Shown piece by piece: positions 31,556 through 41,004 of a stretch of 64,000 bases of DNA. Under the pieces are notes generated by a model. It did not search any database. It was not told the origin of the DNA and saw nothing but the letters and a program-made list of their open reading frames with translations. The stretch is from Escherichia sp. E1V33. Lineage in GTDB: Bacteria; Pseudomonadota; Gammaproteobacteria; Enterobacterales; Enterobacteriaceae. The translations under genes were made by a program, and so were the position numbers. Positions within the stretch are counted from its first letter, which is position 1. The number at the start of each line of letters is the position of its first letter. The stretch covers positions 62,001 through 126,000 of the forward strand of contig NZ_RHJI01000021.1 in the NCBI RefSeq assembly GCF_004211955.1, written 5' to 3'.

Positions 31556-32683
31556 ATGTCGTGTCCGGTTATTGAGCTGACACAGCAGCTTATTCGCCGC
31601 CCATCCTTAAGTCCTGATGATGCAGGATGTCAGGCAATCATGATCGACCGTCTGCAGGCAATCGGTTTTACCATTGAACGCATGGATTTTGCGGATACGC
31701 AGAATTTTTGGGCGTGGCGTGGGCAAGGAGAAACATTGGCCTTTGCCGGACATACTGACGTAGTCCCCCCTGGCGATGCCGACCGTTGGATCAACCCACC
31801 ATTTGAGCCGACCATTCGCGATGGCATGTTGTTCGGGCGTGGCGCAGCTGATATGAAAGGCTCGCTGGCGGCAATGGTGGTGGCAGCAGAACGTTTTGTC
31901 GCACAACATCCAAACCATAAAGGCCGACTGGCGTTTCTGATCACCTCAGACGAAGAAGCCAGCGCCCATAATGGCACGGTCAAAGTAGTCGAAGCTTTAA
32001 TGGCGCGTAATGAACGGCTGGATTACTGCCTGGTCGGTGAGCCGTCAAGTATCGAAGTGGTTGGCGATGTAGTGAAAAATGGTCGTCGCGGATCGTTAAC
32101 CTGTAATCTCACCATTCATGGCGTGCAGGGGCATGTGGCCTATCCGCATCTGGCAGATAACCCGGTACATCGTGCTGCGCCATTCCTCAATGAGTTAGTG
32201 GCTATTGAATGGGATCAGGGGAATGAATTTTTCCCGGCAACCAGTATGCAGATTGCCAATATTCAAGCGGGAACCGGCAGTAACAATGTTATTCCGGGTG
32301 AACTGTTTGTGCAGTTTAACTTCCGTTTCAGTACTGAATTGACCGACGAAATGATCAAAGCGCAGGTGCTTGCCTTGCTGGAGAAATATCAGCTGCGCTA
32401 CACCGTCGACTGGTGGCTTTCTGGTCAGCCATTTTTGACAGCGCGCGGTAAACTGGTGGATGCGGTGGTTAACGCCGTTGAGCACTATAATGAAATTAAA
32501 CCGCAGCTACTGACTACAGGCGGAACGTCCGACGGGCGCTTTATTGCTCGCATGGGGGCGCAGGTAGTGGAACTCGGGCCGGTCAATGCTACCATTCATA
32601 AAATTAATGAATGTGTGAATGCTGCCGACCTGCAGCTACTTGCCCGTATGTATCAACGTATCATGGAACAGCTCGTCGCCTGA
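31556..32683 (+). CDS. dapE: Succinyl-diaminopimelate desuccinylase
   Basis: Zinc-dependent M20 hydrolase that removes succinate from N-succinyl-LL-diaminopimelate, giving LL-DAP for lysine and peptidoglycan. It has 375 residues. Metal ligands and catalytic residues lie in [12 protein letters not shown] (H66), [24 protein letters not shown] and the late ATIHKINEC. The central lid domain carries [17 protein letters not shown]. It lies 3 bases after yffB and 27 before ypfN, forming one transcription unit. Confidence 0.97.
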   Translation: MSCPVIELTQQLIRRPSLSPDDAGCQAIMIDRLQAIGFTIERMDFADTQNFWAWRGQGETLAFAGHTDVVPPGDADRWINPPFEPTIRDGMLFGRGAADMKGSLAAMVVAAERFVAQHPNHKGRLAFLITSDEEASAHNGTVKVVEALMARNERLDYCLVGEPSSIEVVGDVVKNGRRGSLTCNLTIHGVQGHVAYPHLADNPVHRAAPFLNELVAIEWDQGNEFFPATSMQIANIQAGTGSNNVIPGELFVQFNFRFSTELTDEMIKAQVLALLEKYQLRYTVDWWLSGQPFLTARGKLVDAVVNAVEHYNEIKPQLLTTGGTSDGRFIARMGAQVVELGPVNATIHKINECVNAADLQLLARMYQRIMEQLVA

Positions 32684-32710
32684 TGAGTCGTTCTGTAAGA
32701 GGAAATAAGC

Positions 32711-32911
32711 ATGGACTGGCTGGCTAAATATTGGTGGATTCTGGTGATTGTCTTTTTGGTGGGCGTCCTGCTGAACGTGATTAAAGATCTCAAGCGCGTC
32801 GACCATAAGAAATTTCTCGCCAACAAGCCGGAGCTTCCCCCGCATCGTGATTTCAACGATAAGTGGGACGATGATGACGACTGGCCGAAGAAGGATCAAC
32901 CGAAGAAGTAA
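32711..32911 (+). CDS. ypfN: UPF0370 membrane protein YpfN
   Basis: Small protein of 66 residues with one N-terminal transmembrane helix (about 4-22, [18 protein letters not shown]) and a charged, Asp/Lys-rich cytoplasmic tail ([19 protein letters not shown]). An AAGAGGAA ribosome site lies about 9 bases upstream. Function unknown. A REP pair follows 19 bases after its stop. Confidence 0.9.
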
Positions 32912-32930
32912 GCTGGGCGCTCAACCGCAG

Positions 32931-33009
32931 GCCGGATAAGGCGTTCACGCCGCATCCGGCAATGGTGAACGATGCCTGATGCGACGCTCACGCGTCTTAT
33001 CAGGCCTAC
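32931..33009. repeat. REP pair between ypfN and ypfH
   Basis: Two inverted REP units: GCCGGATAAGGCGTTCACGC paired within 32931-32960 and a second, TGCCTGATGCGACGCTCACG to TCAGGCCTAC, at 32974-33009. It lies between convergent genes. Confidence 0.9.
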
Positions 33010-33019
33010 GCGGCTGTTA

Positions 33020-33718
33020 TTACATCATTTCAATCACATCATCATCGCCAGGCTTACCGCCGCTTAGCGCTTCGTCGAAATAATGTTTCGGAATGGTATA
33101 ACGCAAGTGATCCAGGGCAAATTGCATACTGCGATTGTCGATCGCATGGCCTAAATCCTCCACGATATCCAGCGTCACGTCACCACCGGCACTGATTAAC
33201 GCTTCCTGCGCCGCAACTGCATGCGCCAGATCGATAACCGGATCTTCACCGCCATGAATCAGGTGAATTGTCGTGGCTGTAGACGCGGTTTCCGGCAGGC
33301 TCGCATAGCGTCCGTTAAAGGCAATGACGCGTGAGGCAAGGCCCGGTTCGGCTTTAATGCTCTCCAGCGCCATAATCGCGCCTTGTGAGAAACCGATTAG
33401 CGCCGTGGCGTTAGCCGCTACTCCGCTCTGTTTCTGCCAGTAGCGCACCGTCTCAATAAAGGTCGGCATGATGGCATCCACGCGCGCCTGGCGGTTTTCT
33501 TCCGTTATGCCCTGCACCGAAAACCACTGGCGCCCCGCCGGATTACCGCTCGGCTCCGCGCCACCGACACTCACCACCAGCGCATCCGGGAATAGCGGTG
33601 CAAACCAACTGCCGATCTCCCCCATCGCTACCGGGTTATCGCCGACACCGTGAAAAAGCAGTAACAACTGTTGCGCAGGTTTATCCGGGCTTTGAACAAC
33701 AAAATGGTCATGTTTCAT
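33020..33718 (-). CDS. ypfH: Alpha/beta-hydrolase (esterase) YpfH
   Basis: Cytosolic carboxylesterase of the phospholipase/carboxylesterase family. It has 232 residues from the ATG at 33718 (MKHDHFVVQSPDK) with an AGGAG ribosome site 6 bases upstream; the frame is open 8 codons further. Nucleophile elbow GFSQG, oxyanion segment LFHGVGDN, and later Asp/His in GGEDPVIDLAH and EDLGHAID complete the triad. It follows tmcA on the same strand. Natural substrate unknown. Confidence 0.92.
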   Translation of the reverse strand: MKHDHFVVQSPDKPAQQLLLLFHGVGDNPVAMGEIGSWFAPLFPDALVVSVGGAEPSGNPAGRQWFSVQGITEENRQARVDAIMPTFIETVRYWQKQSGVAANATALIGFSQGAIMALESIKAEPGLASRVIAFNGRYASLPETASTATTIHLIHGGEDPVIDLAHAVAAQEALISAGGDVTLDIVEDLGHAIDNRSMQFALDHLRYTIPKHYFDEALSGGKPGDDDVIEMM

Positions 33719-33791
33719 GGCGAACTCCTTAACTGATGTCATTAATTTTACGCCGCTGACTCACAATGACCATGAGATAAAATTGAAGGAG

Positions 33792-35807
33792 TCAGTGAAA
33801 AAATTGCCATTGCGTTATGCGATCGCGCAGGCGTTCAGCACGGGCATCATCAAGTGCGAATAGCGCCTGTGCCGCCTCTTCACGCTGACGGGCCAACAGC
33901 GCCTTACGACCCGAAAGTTTAAGTGTGGTACATAACTGCGCGTCGCTGACGTTTTTCTGCAAGCGCCCACGCAGCGCTGGTAATGTCAGTTCACTGATTT
34001 GCAGCAGACGCATTAAACAGCCTAACGACGTTAAAAGCGGACGATGAGCGAAAGCAAAACCAGCCAGTTCCAGCCAGTCGCCATCAGTAACCACGACATC
34101 GTTAAGCGGATCGACTGGAATAGTTTCGCCATTCCACTGCGCGAGAATTTGCGCATCGCGGCGTAAACGAAAATGCTCACGTTCTGCCAGTTGCTTACCC
34201 GCTTCACTAATCGGTAACAACGCCATCGCCGTGTAACAGCCGCTACTGGCTTCGCGATGATTGCCCATCCGCACCAACACAAATCCGCATCGTTGCCAGA
34301 AACGCCATAATTCCTCGGTGTAGCCAAAGCTGACCGAAAGGTAGTCGAGGCCATGCGTATATTGCAAAGCGCTGGCAATAAGCTGTTGCCCAATGCCTTC
34401 GCGCTGACGCGCCGGATGGACTGCAATCCGGCTGACACGTCGCCCGTACAACGTCGCCGCCAGTGGATTGCCACCATGTGCCGCCAACGACTGTGCCACC
34501 AGATTGCCCCGTGGGCGACGATAACCCGCCCATACCGCCTGACTGAGTTCTTCCGGTAGCCCGCCCTCATCCACCAGCCACAGCGCCCCGGCGATCTCGT
34601 TTTCGCAAGCCGCCTGTAAAAAATGTTGCCCTGGTGCATCCATCATCCGGCGTAAATCCAGCGGTGATGTCCGGTAATGCGCACCAGACAATAGCTGATA
34701 TACCTTTAACGGTGTATCCGGATCGCTTCGCCATAAGGCCTGTTCAAAAGCGGAAATGACGATGTCACCTTGTGGTTCGGGAGTGAAGTTTTCGTCGTCA
34801 AAAACCAGTGCTTCACTGACTATTTTTTCCAGTGGACAGCCCTGCGCCCAGCGGATCGGCTGTTGCAATTCAAAACGGTGAAGACGCGGAAAACGAGCGC
34901 AAAATTTCAGCAAGAATCCTCGTCCGGTGCCTTCATAGCCCTGTACCGTTGTAGTTAACAAGGTACGTGAGAAACGCGATACCAGCTGATGCAACAGTGG
35001 AGCAGGAATAGCTGCTGCTTCGTCAACCACCAGCCAGTCGGCTTTTTCATCACTGGCTAATAAGGCATCTGGCGCCACAAAGCGATACTTCTCGCCCGCA
35101 AACTGCGCCAGCACATCCGTTGCAGCCTTCGCAGGTGCTGTAACAATCGCACTGCCAGCAATACGAGAAATGAGTTGCCCCGCCAGCGCCGACTTACCGC
35201 GCCCGCGCGCAGCAGTTACCGCTGTCACGCCCGGCGGCATGGTCAGCAGTTGCTGTAATATGTGCTGTTGTTCTGATTGCGGCTCGCCAGTAGCAGGGCG
35301 CCAGTCTGAACGAGGAGCAAAATGAGCCAACTTGAACGGCTGATTTTGTCGCCAGAGGATAGCGTTGTTATCTGCCGCAAGTACACGTTTGAGATGTTGG
35401 ACAAAATGCGGAGTCGCGACAGGACCAGGGCAATCACTCCAGCGCAGCGAATCGACATCAGGATGGTTTTCCCATTCTTCCCATGCGGGGAACAACACCA
35501 CCAGCCAGCTTCCCGCTTTCAGCGTTCCGCTAAGTGCCGCAAAAGCGGCGGCATCAAAGCCCTGGCGGGCGTCGAATACCGCATGCTGAAACTCGCGCCC
35601 AAGTAACGTTTGCAGTGCTGATGGCGTACAGTGGTTTTCAGAAGCTGGCTGTGGCGAAACCCACAGCCAATCGCCCGGTAAGACGTCACGCAACTTAAGC
35701 GCATGATCACCGCACCAGCTTCCTTCGCCGCTCAACACCAACAAGCGGCGAATCCCTTCGCGTTTCATTTGCGCTGTTAATGTGTAAAGCGCAGTCAGTT
35801 CAGCCAT
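33792..35807 (-). CDS. tmcA: tRNA(Met) cytidine acetyltransferase TmcA
   Basis: Makes N4-acetylcytidine at the wobble position of elongator tRNA-Met using acetyl-CoA and ATP. It has 671 residues: N-terminal domain to about 180; an RNA-helicase-like ATPase with Walker A in AARGRGKSALAGQL (about 200) and Walker B-like LVVDEAAAIP; a GNAT acetyltransferase domain (about 350-530, with VHPARQREGIGQQLI); and a C-terminal tRNA-binding part. Formerly ypfI. It lies 14 bases after ypfJ. Confidence 0.96.
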   Translation of the reverse strand: MAELTALYTLTAQMKREGIRRLLVLSGEGSWCGDHALKLRDVLPGDWLWVSPQPASENHCTPSALQTLLGREFQHAVFDARQGFDAAAFAALSGTLKAGSWLVVLFPAWEEWENHPDVDSLRWSDCPGPVATPHFVQHLKRVLAADNNAILWRQNQPFKLAHFAPRSDWRPATGEPQSEQQHILQQLLTMPPGVTAVTAARGRGKSALAGQLISRIAGSAIVTAPAKAATDVLAQFAGEKYRFVAPDALLASDEKADWLVVDEAAAIPAPLLHQLVSRFSRTLLTTTVQGYEGTGRGFLLKFCARFPRLHRFELQQPIRWAQGCPLEKIVSEALVFDDENFTPEPQGDIVISAFEQALWRSDPDTPLKVYQLLSGAHYRTSPLDLRRMMDAPGQHFLQAACENEIAGALWLVDEGGLPEELSQAVWAGYRRPRGNLVAQSLAAHGGNPLAATLYGRRVSRIAVHPARQREGIGQQLIASALQYTHGLDYLSVSFGYTEELWRFWQRCGFVLVRMGNHREASSGCYTAMALLPISEAGKQLAEREHFRLRRDAQILAQWNGETIPVDPLNDVVVTDGDWLELAGFAFAHRPLLTSLGCLMRLLQISELTLPALRGRLQKNVSDAQLCTTLKLSGRKALLARQREEAAQALFALDDARAERLRDRITQWQFFH

Positions 35808-35821
35808 CCCTGCCCCGGAAG

Positions 35822-36685
35822 TTAAATGCTTTTACCGAAAGTATTGCATTGTGCCGGATCGCCGCTGTCGAAACCACGTTTAAACCAGCTGTAGCGTTGC
35901 TGAGATGTACCATGGGTAAAGCTGTCTGGCACCACCTGTCCCTGACTTTGCTGTTGTAAACGGTCATCGCCGATGGCCTGCGCCGCGTTCAGCGCCTCTT
36001 CCAGATCGCCGGTTTCCAGAACGCCTTGCTGCTGCATGCTATGCCCCCAGACACCGGCAAAGCAGTCGGCCTGGAGTTCCATACGCACAGATAAGCGGTT
36101 GACTTCCGCTTGCGTCGCGTTTTGTTGCAGCTGACGGACTTTCGGCTCGATACCTAACAGTTTCTGCACGTGATGACCGACTTCATGGGCAATCACGTAC
36201 CCTTGAGCAAAATCACCATCCGCGCCCAGTTTGTCTTTCATGTCATCATAGAAGGAGAGATCGATATAGACCGTGCCATCCGCCGGGCAATAAAACGGTC
36301 CCATAATGGACTGCCCCGCCCCGCAACCGGTGCGAGTCATTCCACGATACATCACCAGCTTCGGCTGCTGATAGGTCTTACCCATCTTCTCGAATTGCTG
36401 TCCCCAGGTGTCTTCCGTGGTTGCCAGAATCACCGAAGTGAATTTTGCCGCTTCGTCTTCATTTGGGCTAATTGAACGCGTTGATTGCTGTTGTGAAATG
36501 GGCTGTCCGGTCATCAATCCAGTTAAATCAACACCATAGTAGCCAGCGACCAACACAACCACTAATAAAATTAACCCACCTTTACCGGTTGGTAAGCGAA
36601 AACCGGGACCGCCCATTGACGGACCACCGGAGCTGTTTCGCCTGTCTTCAACATTGTCACTTTCACGACGCCCTTGCCAGCGCAT
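35822..36685 (-). CDS. ypfJ: Membrane-anchored zinc metallopeptidase-like protein YpfJ
   Basis: Protein of the YpfJ/KPN_00593 putative neutral zinc metallopeptidase family. It has 287 residues: a short polar N-terminus, one membrane helix at about 37-56 ([22 protein letters not shown]), then a periplasmic domain with the zinc motif HEVGHHVQ and the downstream [12 protein letters not shown] that supplies the third ligand. [12 protein letters not shown] closes the protein. Upstream of tmcA on the same strand. Substrate unknown. Confidence 0.92.
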   Translation of the reverse strand: MRWQGRRESDNVEDRRNSSGGPSMGGPGFRLPTGKGGLILLVVVLVAGYYGVDLTGLMTGQPISQQQSTRSISPNEDEAAKFTSVILATTEDTWGQQFEKMGKTYQQPKLVMYRGMTRTGCGAGQSIMGPFYCPADGTVYIDLSFYDDMKDKLGADGDFAQGYVIAHEVGHHVQKLLGIEPKVRQLQQNATQAEVNRLSVRMELQADCFAGVWGHSMQQQGVLETGDLEEALNAAQAIGDDRLQQQSQGQVVPDSFTHGTSQQRYSWFKRGFDSGDPAQCNTFGKSI

Positions 36686-36808
36686 AGATACCTCAACAAT
36701 ATATTCATTATAGGAATGATCGTAGGTGGTTCAGAGGAAGATTACCACAGGAAAGCGGGAGGAAATGATGGAGGAATGAGCGTTCAATTCATGTCTAACA
36801 AGAGCTGT

Positions 36809-36839
36809 CATCTTGCCGTGCCAGCAGCACGGCAAGATG
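36809..36839 (-). terminator. Long hairpin at the 3' end of purC
   Basis: Perfect 13-bp stem (CATCTTGCCGTGC / GCACGGCAAGATG) with a 5-base loop, 13 bases past the purC stop. No U-run follows on the minus strand, so it may protect the mRNA 3' end or act with another factor rather than terminate alone. Confidence 0.6.
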
Positions 36840-36852
36840 GTGAACAGAAAAA

Positions 36853-37566
36853 TCAGTCCAGCTGAACACCCAGACGGCGGGCGACGGCTTCATAGGCTTC
36901 GATCAAGCCACCGAGGCTCTGGCGGAAACGGTCTTTGTCCATTTTCTCCAGCGTTTCTTTGTCCCAAAGGCGGCTACCGTCCGGGGAGAACTCGTCGCCC
37001 AGTACCACTTCGCCTTTGTACAGACCAAACTCCAGCTTGAAATCGACCAGAATCAGACCGGCATCGTCGAACAGTTTTTTCAGCACGTCGTTCGCTTTGT
37101 AGGTCAGCTCTTTCATGCGTGCCAGGTTCTCTTTGCTTACCCAGCCAAAGGTTTCGCAGTAAGATTCGTTGACCATCGGATCGTGCATGGCGTCGTTTTT
37201 CAGGAACAGATCGAACAGCGGCGGGTTCAGCTCAATACCTTCTTCGATTCCAAGACGTTTCACCAGAGAGCCAGCAGCACGGTTACGCACGACACACTCA
37301 ACCGGCACCATATCCAGTTTTTTCACCAGACATTCGGTATCAGAGAGCAGACGCTCCATTTGAGTCGGGATACCCGCTTCAGCCAGTTTGCTCATAATGA
37401 AGTAGTTGAACTTGTTGTTCACCATACCTTTACGATCAAACTGCTCAATGCGCGCGCCATCCCCTGCTGACGTATCATTGCGGAATTCGAGCACCAACAG
37501 GTCCGGGTTTTCCGTGCTGTATACGGTTTTCGCTTTACCACGATACAACTCAGCTTGCTTTTGCAT
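36853..37566 (-). CDS. purC: SAICAR synthetase
   Basis: Phosphoribosylaminoimidazole-succinocarboxamide synthase: joins CAIR and aspartate with ATP in purine biosynthesis. It has 237 residues from the ATG at 37566 ([19 protein letters not shown]) with AGGAG 9 bases upstream; an in-frame start three codons earlier is too close to it. Signature stretches [31 protein letters not shown] and [10 protein letters not shown] are present. A PurR box lies upstream at 37719, after the bamC terminator. Confidence 0.97.
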
Positions 37567-37632
37567 CTTTATCACTCCTGGGTGTGAATTAACGTTTTAA
37601 AATCTTTTGCTGTCTGGTGTGCCTGTCGTTTT

Positions 37633-37667
37633 GCCGGATGCGCCGTGAACGCCTTAACCGACCTACG
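37633..37667. repeat. Degenerate REP unit in the purC leader
   Basis: GCCGGATGCGCCGTGAACGC followed by CTTAACCGACCTACG resembles a REP with a damaged second arm (AACCGA for ATCCGG). It lies between the purC PurR box and its start codon. Confidence 0.6.
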
Positions 37668-37718
37668 CTGACAAACAAATTTCGTGCGAATTAACGCTAA
37701 AATCGCGTTTTTCTGCTG

Positions 37719-37734
37719 ACGCACACGTTTGCGT
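37719..37734 (-). promoter_or_regulatory. PurR box of purC
   Basis: ACGCACACGTTTGCGT matches the PurR operator (ACGCAAACGTTTNCGT type) with one central change. It lies 153 bases upstream of the purC start. PurR repression of purC is established; a TATGAT on the minus strand beside it (37736-37741) could be the -10 element. Confidence 0.8.
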
Positions 37735-37744
37735 ATCATATCAG

Positions 37745-37770
37745 AAAAAAGGGCCGGATGACTCCAGCCC
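37745..37770 (-). terminator. Intrinsic terminator after bamC
   Basis: Stem GGGCTGGA / TCCGGCCC (8 bp, one G-U pair) with a 4-base loop, followed on the minus strand by TTTTTT. It lies 7 bases past the bamC stop and separates dapA-bamC from the purC promoter. Confidence 0.85.
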
Positions 37771-37777
37771 TGTATTT

Positions 37778-38812
37778 TTACTTGCTAAACGCAGCCTGGA
37801 AGACAGATACCAGTGCGTCGTTTTGGCTTTGTGTCAGCGTATGACCTTTTGGATCAATAAACTGTAAGCTGCTGCGGTTATCTAAATCGCCAACCTGCAG
37901 TTTGTAGTCGCCGGATGCCAGTTCAGGATCTCGGGCGCCCAGTTCCTGCCAGTCGCTGTCAGACAGTGGCTTGTAAGTTACGGCCATGCTGCCCTGTGAA
38001 CGAGTGCTGTCGGTCACTTTCATGCCCACTTTTTCCAGCGCTGCAGGCAGACGTTGCCATACTACGTTGAACGGACCACGCACGACCAGCATCGGTAAAC
38101 CAGTGTCGTCAGCGGCGCTTTGTACATCCATTGTTGTGGAAGCACGATTTTGCGCCGCATTAGCCGCGTCGGTGACGGATTTATCCAGACCAGCGGAAAT
38201 GACGTTCATCATCTCAGCGCTGTAACGCTGCATAGACGCTGCATCTGCAACCGGCTTGCCGGCCTGCTCCAGGTTCAGCAATTTCACCGTTACCGCCTGC
38301 TGATAACCCTGCGGTTTAACAGAGATTTGATAACGACCACGATACTGCTCGTCTTCGTCCAGACGGTTCCATTGTACCCAATCAGTGGTCAGCGTCTGAC
38401 CGGCATCATCGCGTTGGGTAATGGTATAGTTTTTCGCCTGCAGAACGCTAACGACCTGTGGCCACAACGTTGCACCACGACCATTTTCCACCAGCAGCGA
38501 AGCGGTATCACCCGTGAACTGAGTACGCGCGCCTGAAACCAGTGCCAGCGGCTGCGCTGGCGGACGAATATCTAACGCTTTACCAACTGCGCCACTACCG
38601 TTAGTTACCGGAATCGCATAGTCGCCGGAGGTCACCGGCAAAATCATTCCTGCCGGGGCGTGAAGTTCTGCAAGCGGTGCCGCTTCCAGGTAGGCTTCAT
38701 CGCCGCTCACCTGACGCTTATAACGTGAGTCCGAACTACAGGCTGCGAGTAAAAGAACAAGCGAAACACCCGCAACCTTTGCCAGGCGCGACTTTTGTAC
38801 AGAGTAAGCCAT
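37778..38812 (-). CDS. bamC: BAM-complex lipoprotein BamC
   Basis: Outer-membrane lipoprotein of the beta-barrel assembly machine, bound to BamD. It has 344 residues from the ATG at 38812, preceded by GGGAG; the frame extends one codon to a TTG. Signal peptide with lipobox LLLAAC, lipidated Cys at residue 25. A long unstructured segment (about 26-100) is followed by two helix-grip domains (about 100-215 and 230-344). It is downstream of dapA by 16 bases in the dapA-bamC operon. Formerly nlpB. Confidence 0.96.
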   Translation of the reverse strand: MAYSVQKSRLAKVAGVSLVLLLAACSSDSRYKRQVSGDEAYLEAAPLAELHAPAGMILPVTSGDYAIPVTNGSGAVGKALDIRPPAQPLALVSGARTQFTGDTASLLVENGRGATLWPQVVSVLQAKNYTITQRDDAGQTLTTDWVQWNRLDEDEQYRGRYQISVKPQGYQQAVTVKLLNLEQAGKPVADAASMQRYSAEMMNVISAGLDKSVTDAANAAQNRASTTMDVQSAADDTGLPMLVVRGPFNVVWQRLPAALEKVGMKVTDSTRSQGSMAVTYKPLSDSDWQELGARDPELASGDYKLQVGDLDNRSSLQFIDPKGHTLTQSQNDALVSVFQAAFSK

Positions 38813-38828
38813 CAAATCTCCCTAAACT

Positions 38829-39707
38829 TTACAGCAAACCGGCATGCTTAAGCGCCGCTCTGACCGTCTCACGACCACTGTCGGTGATTGGCGTCATTGG
38901 CAGGCGCAGCGTATCGGTCGCCACAAGACCCAGTTCCTTACATGCCCATTTCACCGGGATTGGATTGGGTTCGACAAATAGTTTGTTGTGTAATGGCATC
39001 AGACGCTGATTAATAACGCGTGCCTCGGCAAAATGCCCTTCTGCCGCCAGTTTGCACATCTGGGCCATATCTCGCGCTGCGACGTTAGCCGTAACGGAAA
39101 TTACGCCATGACCGCCTAACTGCATGAAGTCCAGCGCGCTCGCATCATCGCCGCTCAGCAGAACAAAATCGTCTGTAACCAGCTCTTTGATCTGGTTTAC
39201 CCGCGTTAAGTTCCCTGTTGCTTCTTTGATTCCGACAATATTTTTCACTTTCGCCAGACGGCCCACCGTTTCTGGTAGCAGATCGCAGCCAGTACGGGAC
39301 GGCACATTATACAGAATTTGCGGCAGGTCAGTATGTTCAGCGATGGCTTTGAAATGCTGATACAGGCCTTCCTGCGACGGACGGTTGTAGTAAGGGGTCA
39401 CCGTCAGGCAGCCGACGATACCGCTGTTATTGAAACGCTGCGTCAGGCTAATGGCTTCTGCGGTAGCGTTAGCGCCGGTTCCAGCAATCACCGGAATGCG
39501 CCCGTCAGCCAGCTCCAGCGTCATCATCACCACATCGCCATGCTCGTCATGGTTCAGGGTGGCAGACTCGCCAGTAGTGCCAACAGAAACGATCGCCGAA
39601 GTACCGCTGGCGACATGATAATCAATCAGTTTTTTTAAGCTAGCCCGACAGACATTACCTTTTTCATCCATCGGAGTAACAATCGCGACAATACTTCCCG
39701 TGAACAT
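38829..39707 (-). CDS. dapA: 4-hydroxy-tetrahydrodipicolinate synthase
   Basis: First committed enzyme of lysine/diaminopimelate synthesis; condenses pyruvate with aspartate semialdehyde. It has 292 residues from the ATG at 39707 ([19 protein letters not shown]) with AGAGGA upstream; the frame is open six codons further. TIM-barrel with the GTTGESATL motif, [11 protein letters not shown] (catalytic Tyr) and the Schiff-base Lys in GIKEATGN. Divergent from gcvR. Confidence 0.97.
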   Translation of the reverse strand: MFTGSIVAIVTPMDEKGNVCRASLKKLIDYHVASGTSAIVSVGTTGESATLNHDEHGDVVMMTLELADGRIPVIAGTGANATAEAISLTQRFNNSGIVGCLTVTPYYNRPSQEGLYQHFKAIAEHTDLPQILYNVPSRTGCDLLPETVGRLAKVKNIVGIKEATGNLTRVNQIKELVTDDFVLLSGDDASALDFMQLGGHGVISVTANVAARDMAQMCKLAAEGHFAEARVINQRLMPLHNKLFVEPNPIPVKWACKELGLVATDTLRLPMTPITDSGRETVRAALKHAGLL

Positions 39708-39853
39708 GGGCCATCCTCTGTGCAAACAAGTGTCTCAATGGTACGTTTGGTATGGCATTAAAAGCAAGCAAACAGAACCGTTCTGATTGTTGTATGCATG
39801 TTTTTTTTATGCTTTCCTTAGGAACATCTCACCCCCTTAAAGGAATAACCAGT

Positions 39854-40426
39854 TTGACACTGTCATCGCAACATTATCTGGTGATCACTGCGCTGGGTGC
39901 CGATCGCCCAGGAATTGTGAATACCATCACTCGTCATGTCAGTAGTTGCGGCTGTAATATCGAAGACAGTCGCCTGGCGATGTTGGGAGAAGAGTTCACG
40001 TTTATCATGCTGCTTTCCGGTTCATGGAACGCCATCACCTTGATTGAATCAACGTTACCGTTGAAAGGCGCCGAGCTGGATCTTTTAATCGTGATGAAAC
40101 GAACGACCGCTCGTCCGCGTCCACCGATGCCCGCATCTGTCTGGGTTCAGGTCGATGTGGCGGACTCCCCGCATTTAATTGAGCGCTTCACAGCACTTTT
40201 CGACGCGCACCATATGAACATTGCAGAGCTGGTGTCACGCACGCAACCTGCTGAAAATGAACGGGCTGCACAGTTACATATTCAGATCACCGCCCACAGC
40301 CCGGCATCTGCGGACTCAGCAAATATTGAACAAGCCTTCAAAGCACTATGTACAGAACTCAATGCGCAAGGCAGTATTAACGTCGTCAACTATTCCCAAC
40401 ATGATGAACAGGATGGAGTTAATTAA
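39854..40426 (+). CDS. gcvR: Glycine cleavage repressor accessory protein GcvR
   Basis: Binds GcvA and keeps the gcv operon off when glycine is low. It has 190 residues from a TTG start at 39854 (L/M-TLSSQHYLVITALGADRPGIVNTITRHV), with AAAGGA about 9 bases upstream; the open frame runs 34 codons further back, but without family match. Two ACT domains (about 5-80 and 95-170) and no DNA-binding domain. The stop codon TAA overlaps the bcp ATG by one base, so translation is coupled. Confidence 0.93.
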   Translation: MTLSSQHYLVITALGADRPGIVNTITRHVSSCGCNIEDSRLAMLGEEFTFIMLLSGSWNAITLIESTLPLKGAELDLLIVMKRTTARPRPPMPASVWVQVDVADSPHLIERFTALFDAHHMNIAELVSRTQPAENERAAQLHIQITAHSPASADSANIEQAFKALCTELNAQGSINVVNYSQHDEQDGVN

Positions 40427-40896
40427 TGAATCCACTGAAAGCCGGTGACATCGCACCGAAATTTAGCTTGCCGGACCAAGACGGAGAACAAGTTAATTTG
40501 ACCGACTTCCAGGGACAGCGTGTTCTGGTTTATTTCTACCCGAAAGCCATGACCCCCGGCTGTACCGTACAGGCCTGCGGCTTACGCGATAACATGGAAG
40601 AGTTAAAAAAAGCGGGCGTTGATGTGCTGGGTATCAGCACCGATAAACCTGAAAAACTTTCCCGTTTCGCAGATAAAGAACTGCTTAACTTTACGCTTTT
40701 GTCCGATGAAGACCACCAGGTATGCGAACAATTCGGCGTCTGGGGCGAGAAGTCTTTCATGGGCAAAACCTACGATGGCATTCACCGCATCAGCTTCCTG
40801 ATCGATGCCAACGGCAAAATCGAACACGTATTTGACGATTTCAAAACCAGCAATCACCACGACGTAGTGCTTAACTGGCTAAAAGAACACGCCTGA
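40426..40896 (+). CDS. bcp: Thioredoxin-dependent thiol peroxidase Bcp
   Basis: Atypical peroxiredoxin (PrxQ/BCP) reducing peroxides with thioredoxin. It has 156 residues. The peroxidatic Cys is C46 and the resolving Cys C51 in MTPGCTVQACGLRDNM; this spacing of five is typical of the E. coli protein. The thioredoxin fold continues with VLGISTDKPEKLSRF. It starts inside the gcvR stop codon. Confidence 0.96.
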   Translation: MNPLKAGDIAPKFSLPDQDGEQVNLTDFQGQRVLVYFYPKAMTPGCTVQACGLRDNMEELKKAGVDVLGISTDKPEKLSRFADKELLNFTLLSDEDHQVCEQFGVWGEKSFMGKTYDGIHRISFLIDANGKIEHVFDDFKTSNHHDVVLNWLKEHA

Positions 40897-40913
40897 TTAC
40901 TTTGCTCCATTCC

Positions 40914-40944
40914 GTGCTGGCTGCGCTTGCGGCCAGCACATTTC
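40914..40944. terminator. Hairpin between convergent bcp and perM
   Basis: Perfect 8-bp stem GTGCTGGC / GCCAGCAC with a 10-base loop, followed by ATTTC on the plus strand. Weak T-run, so termination strength is uncertain. Confidence 0.55.
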
Positions 40945-41004
40945 ACATCCGGTGATGTAAATCGCGCCCTGCAACGCTCGTTTCAAGGCCCTTTTCGCTG
41001 AAGA

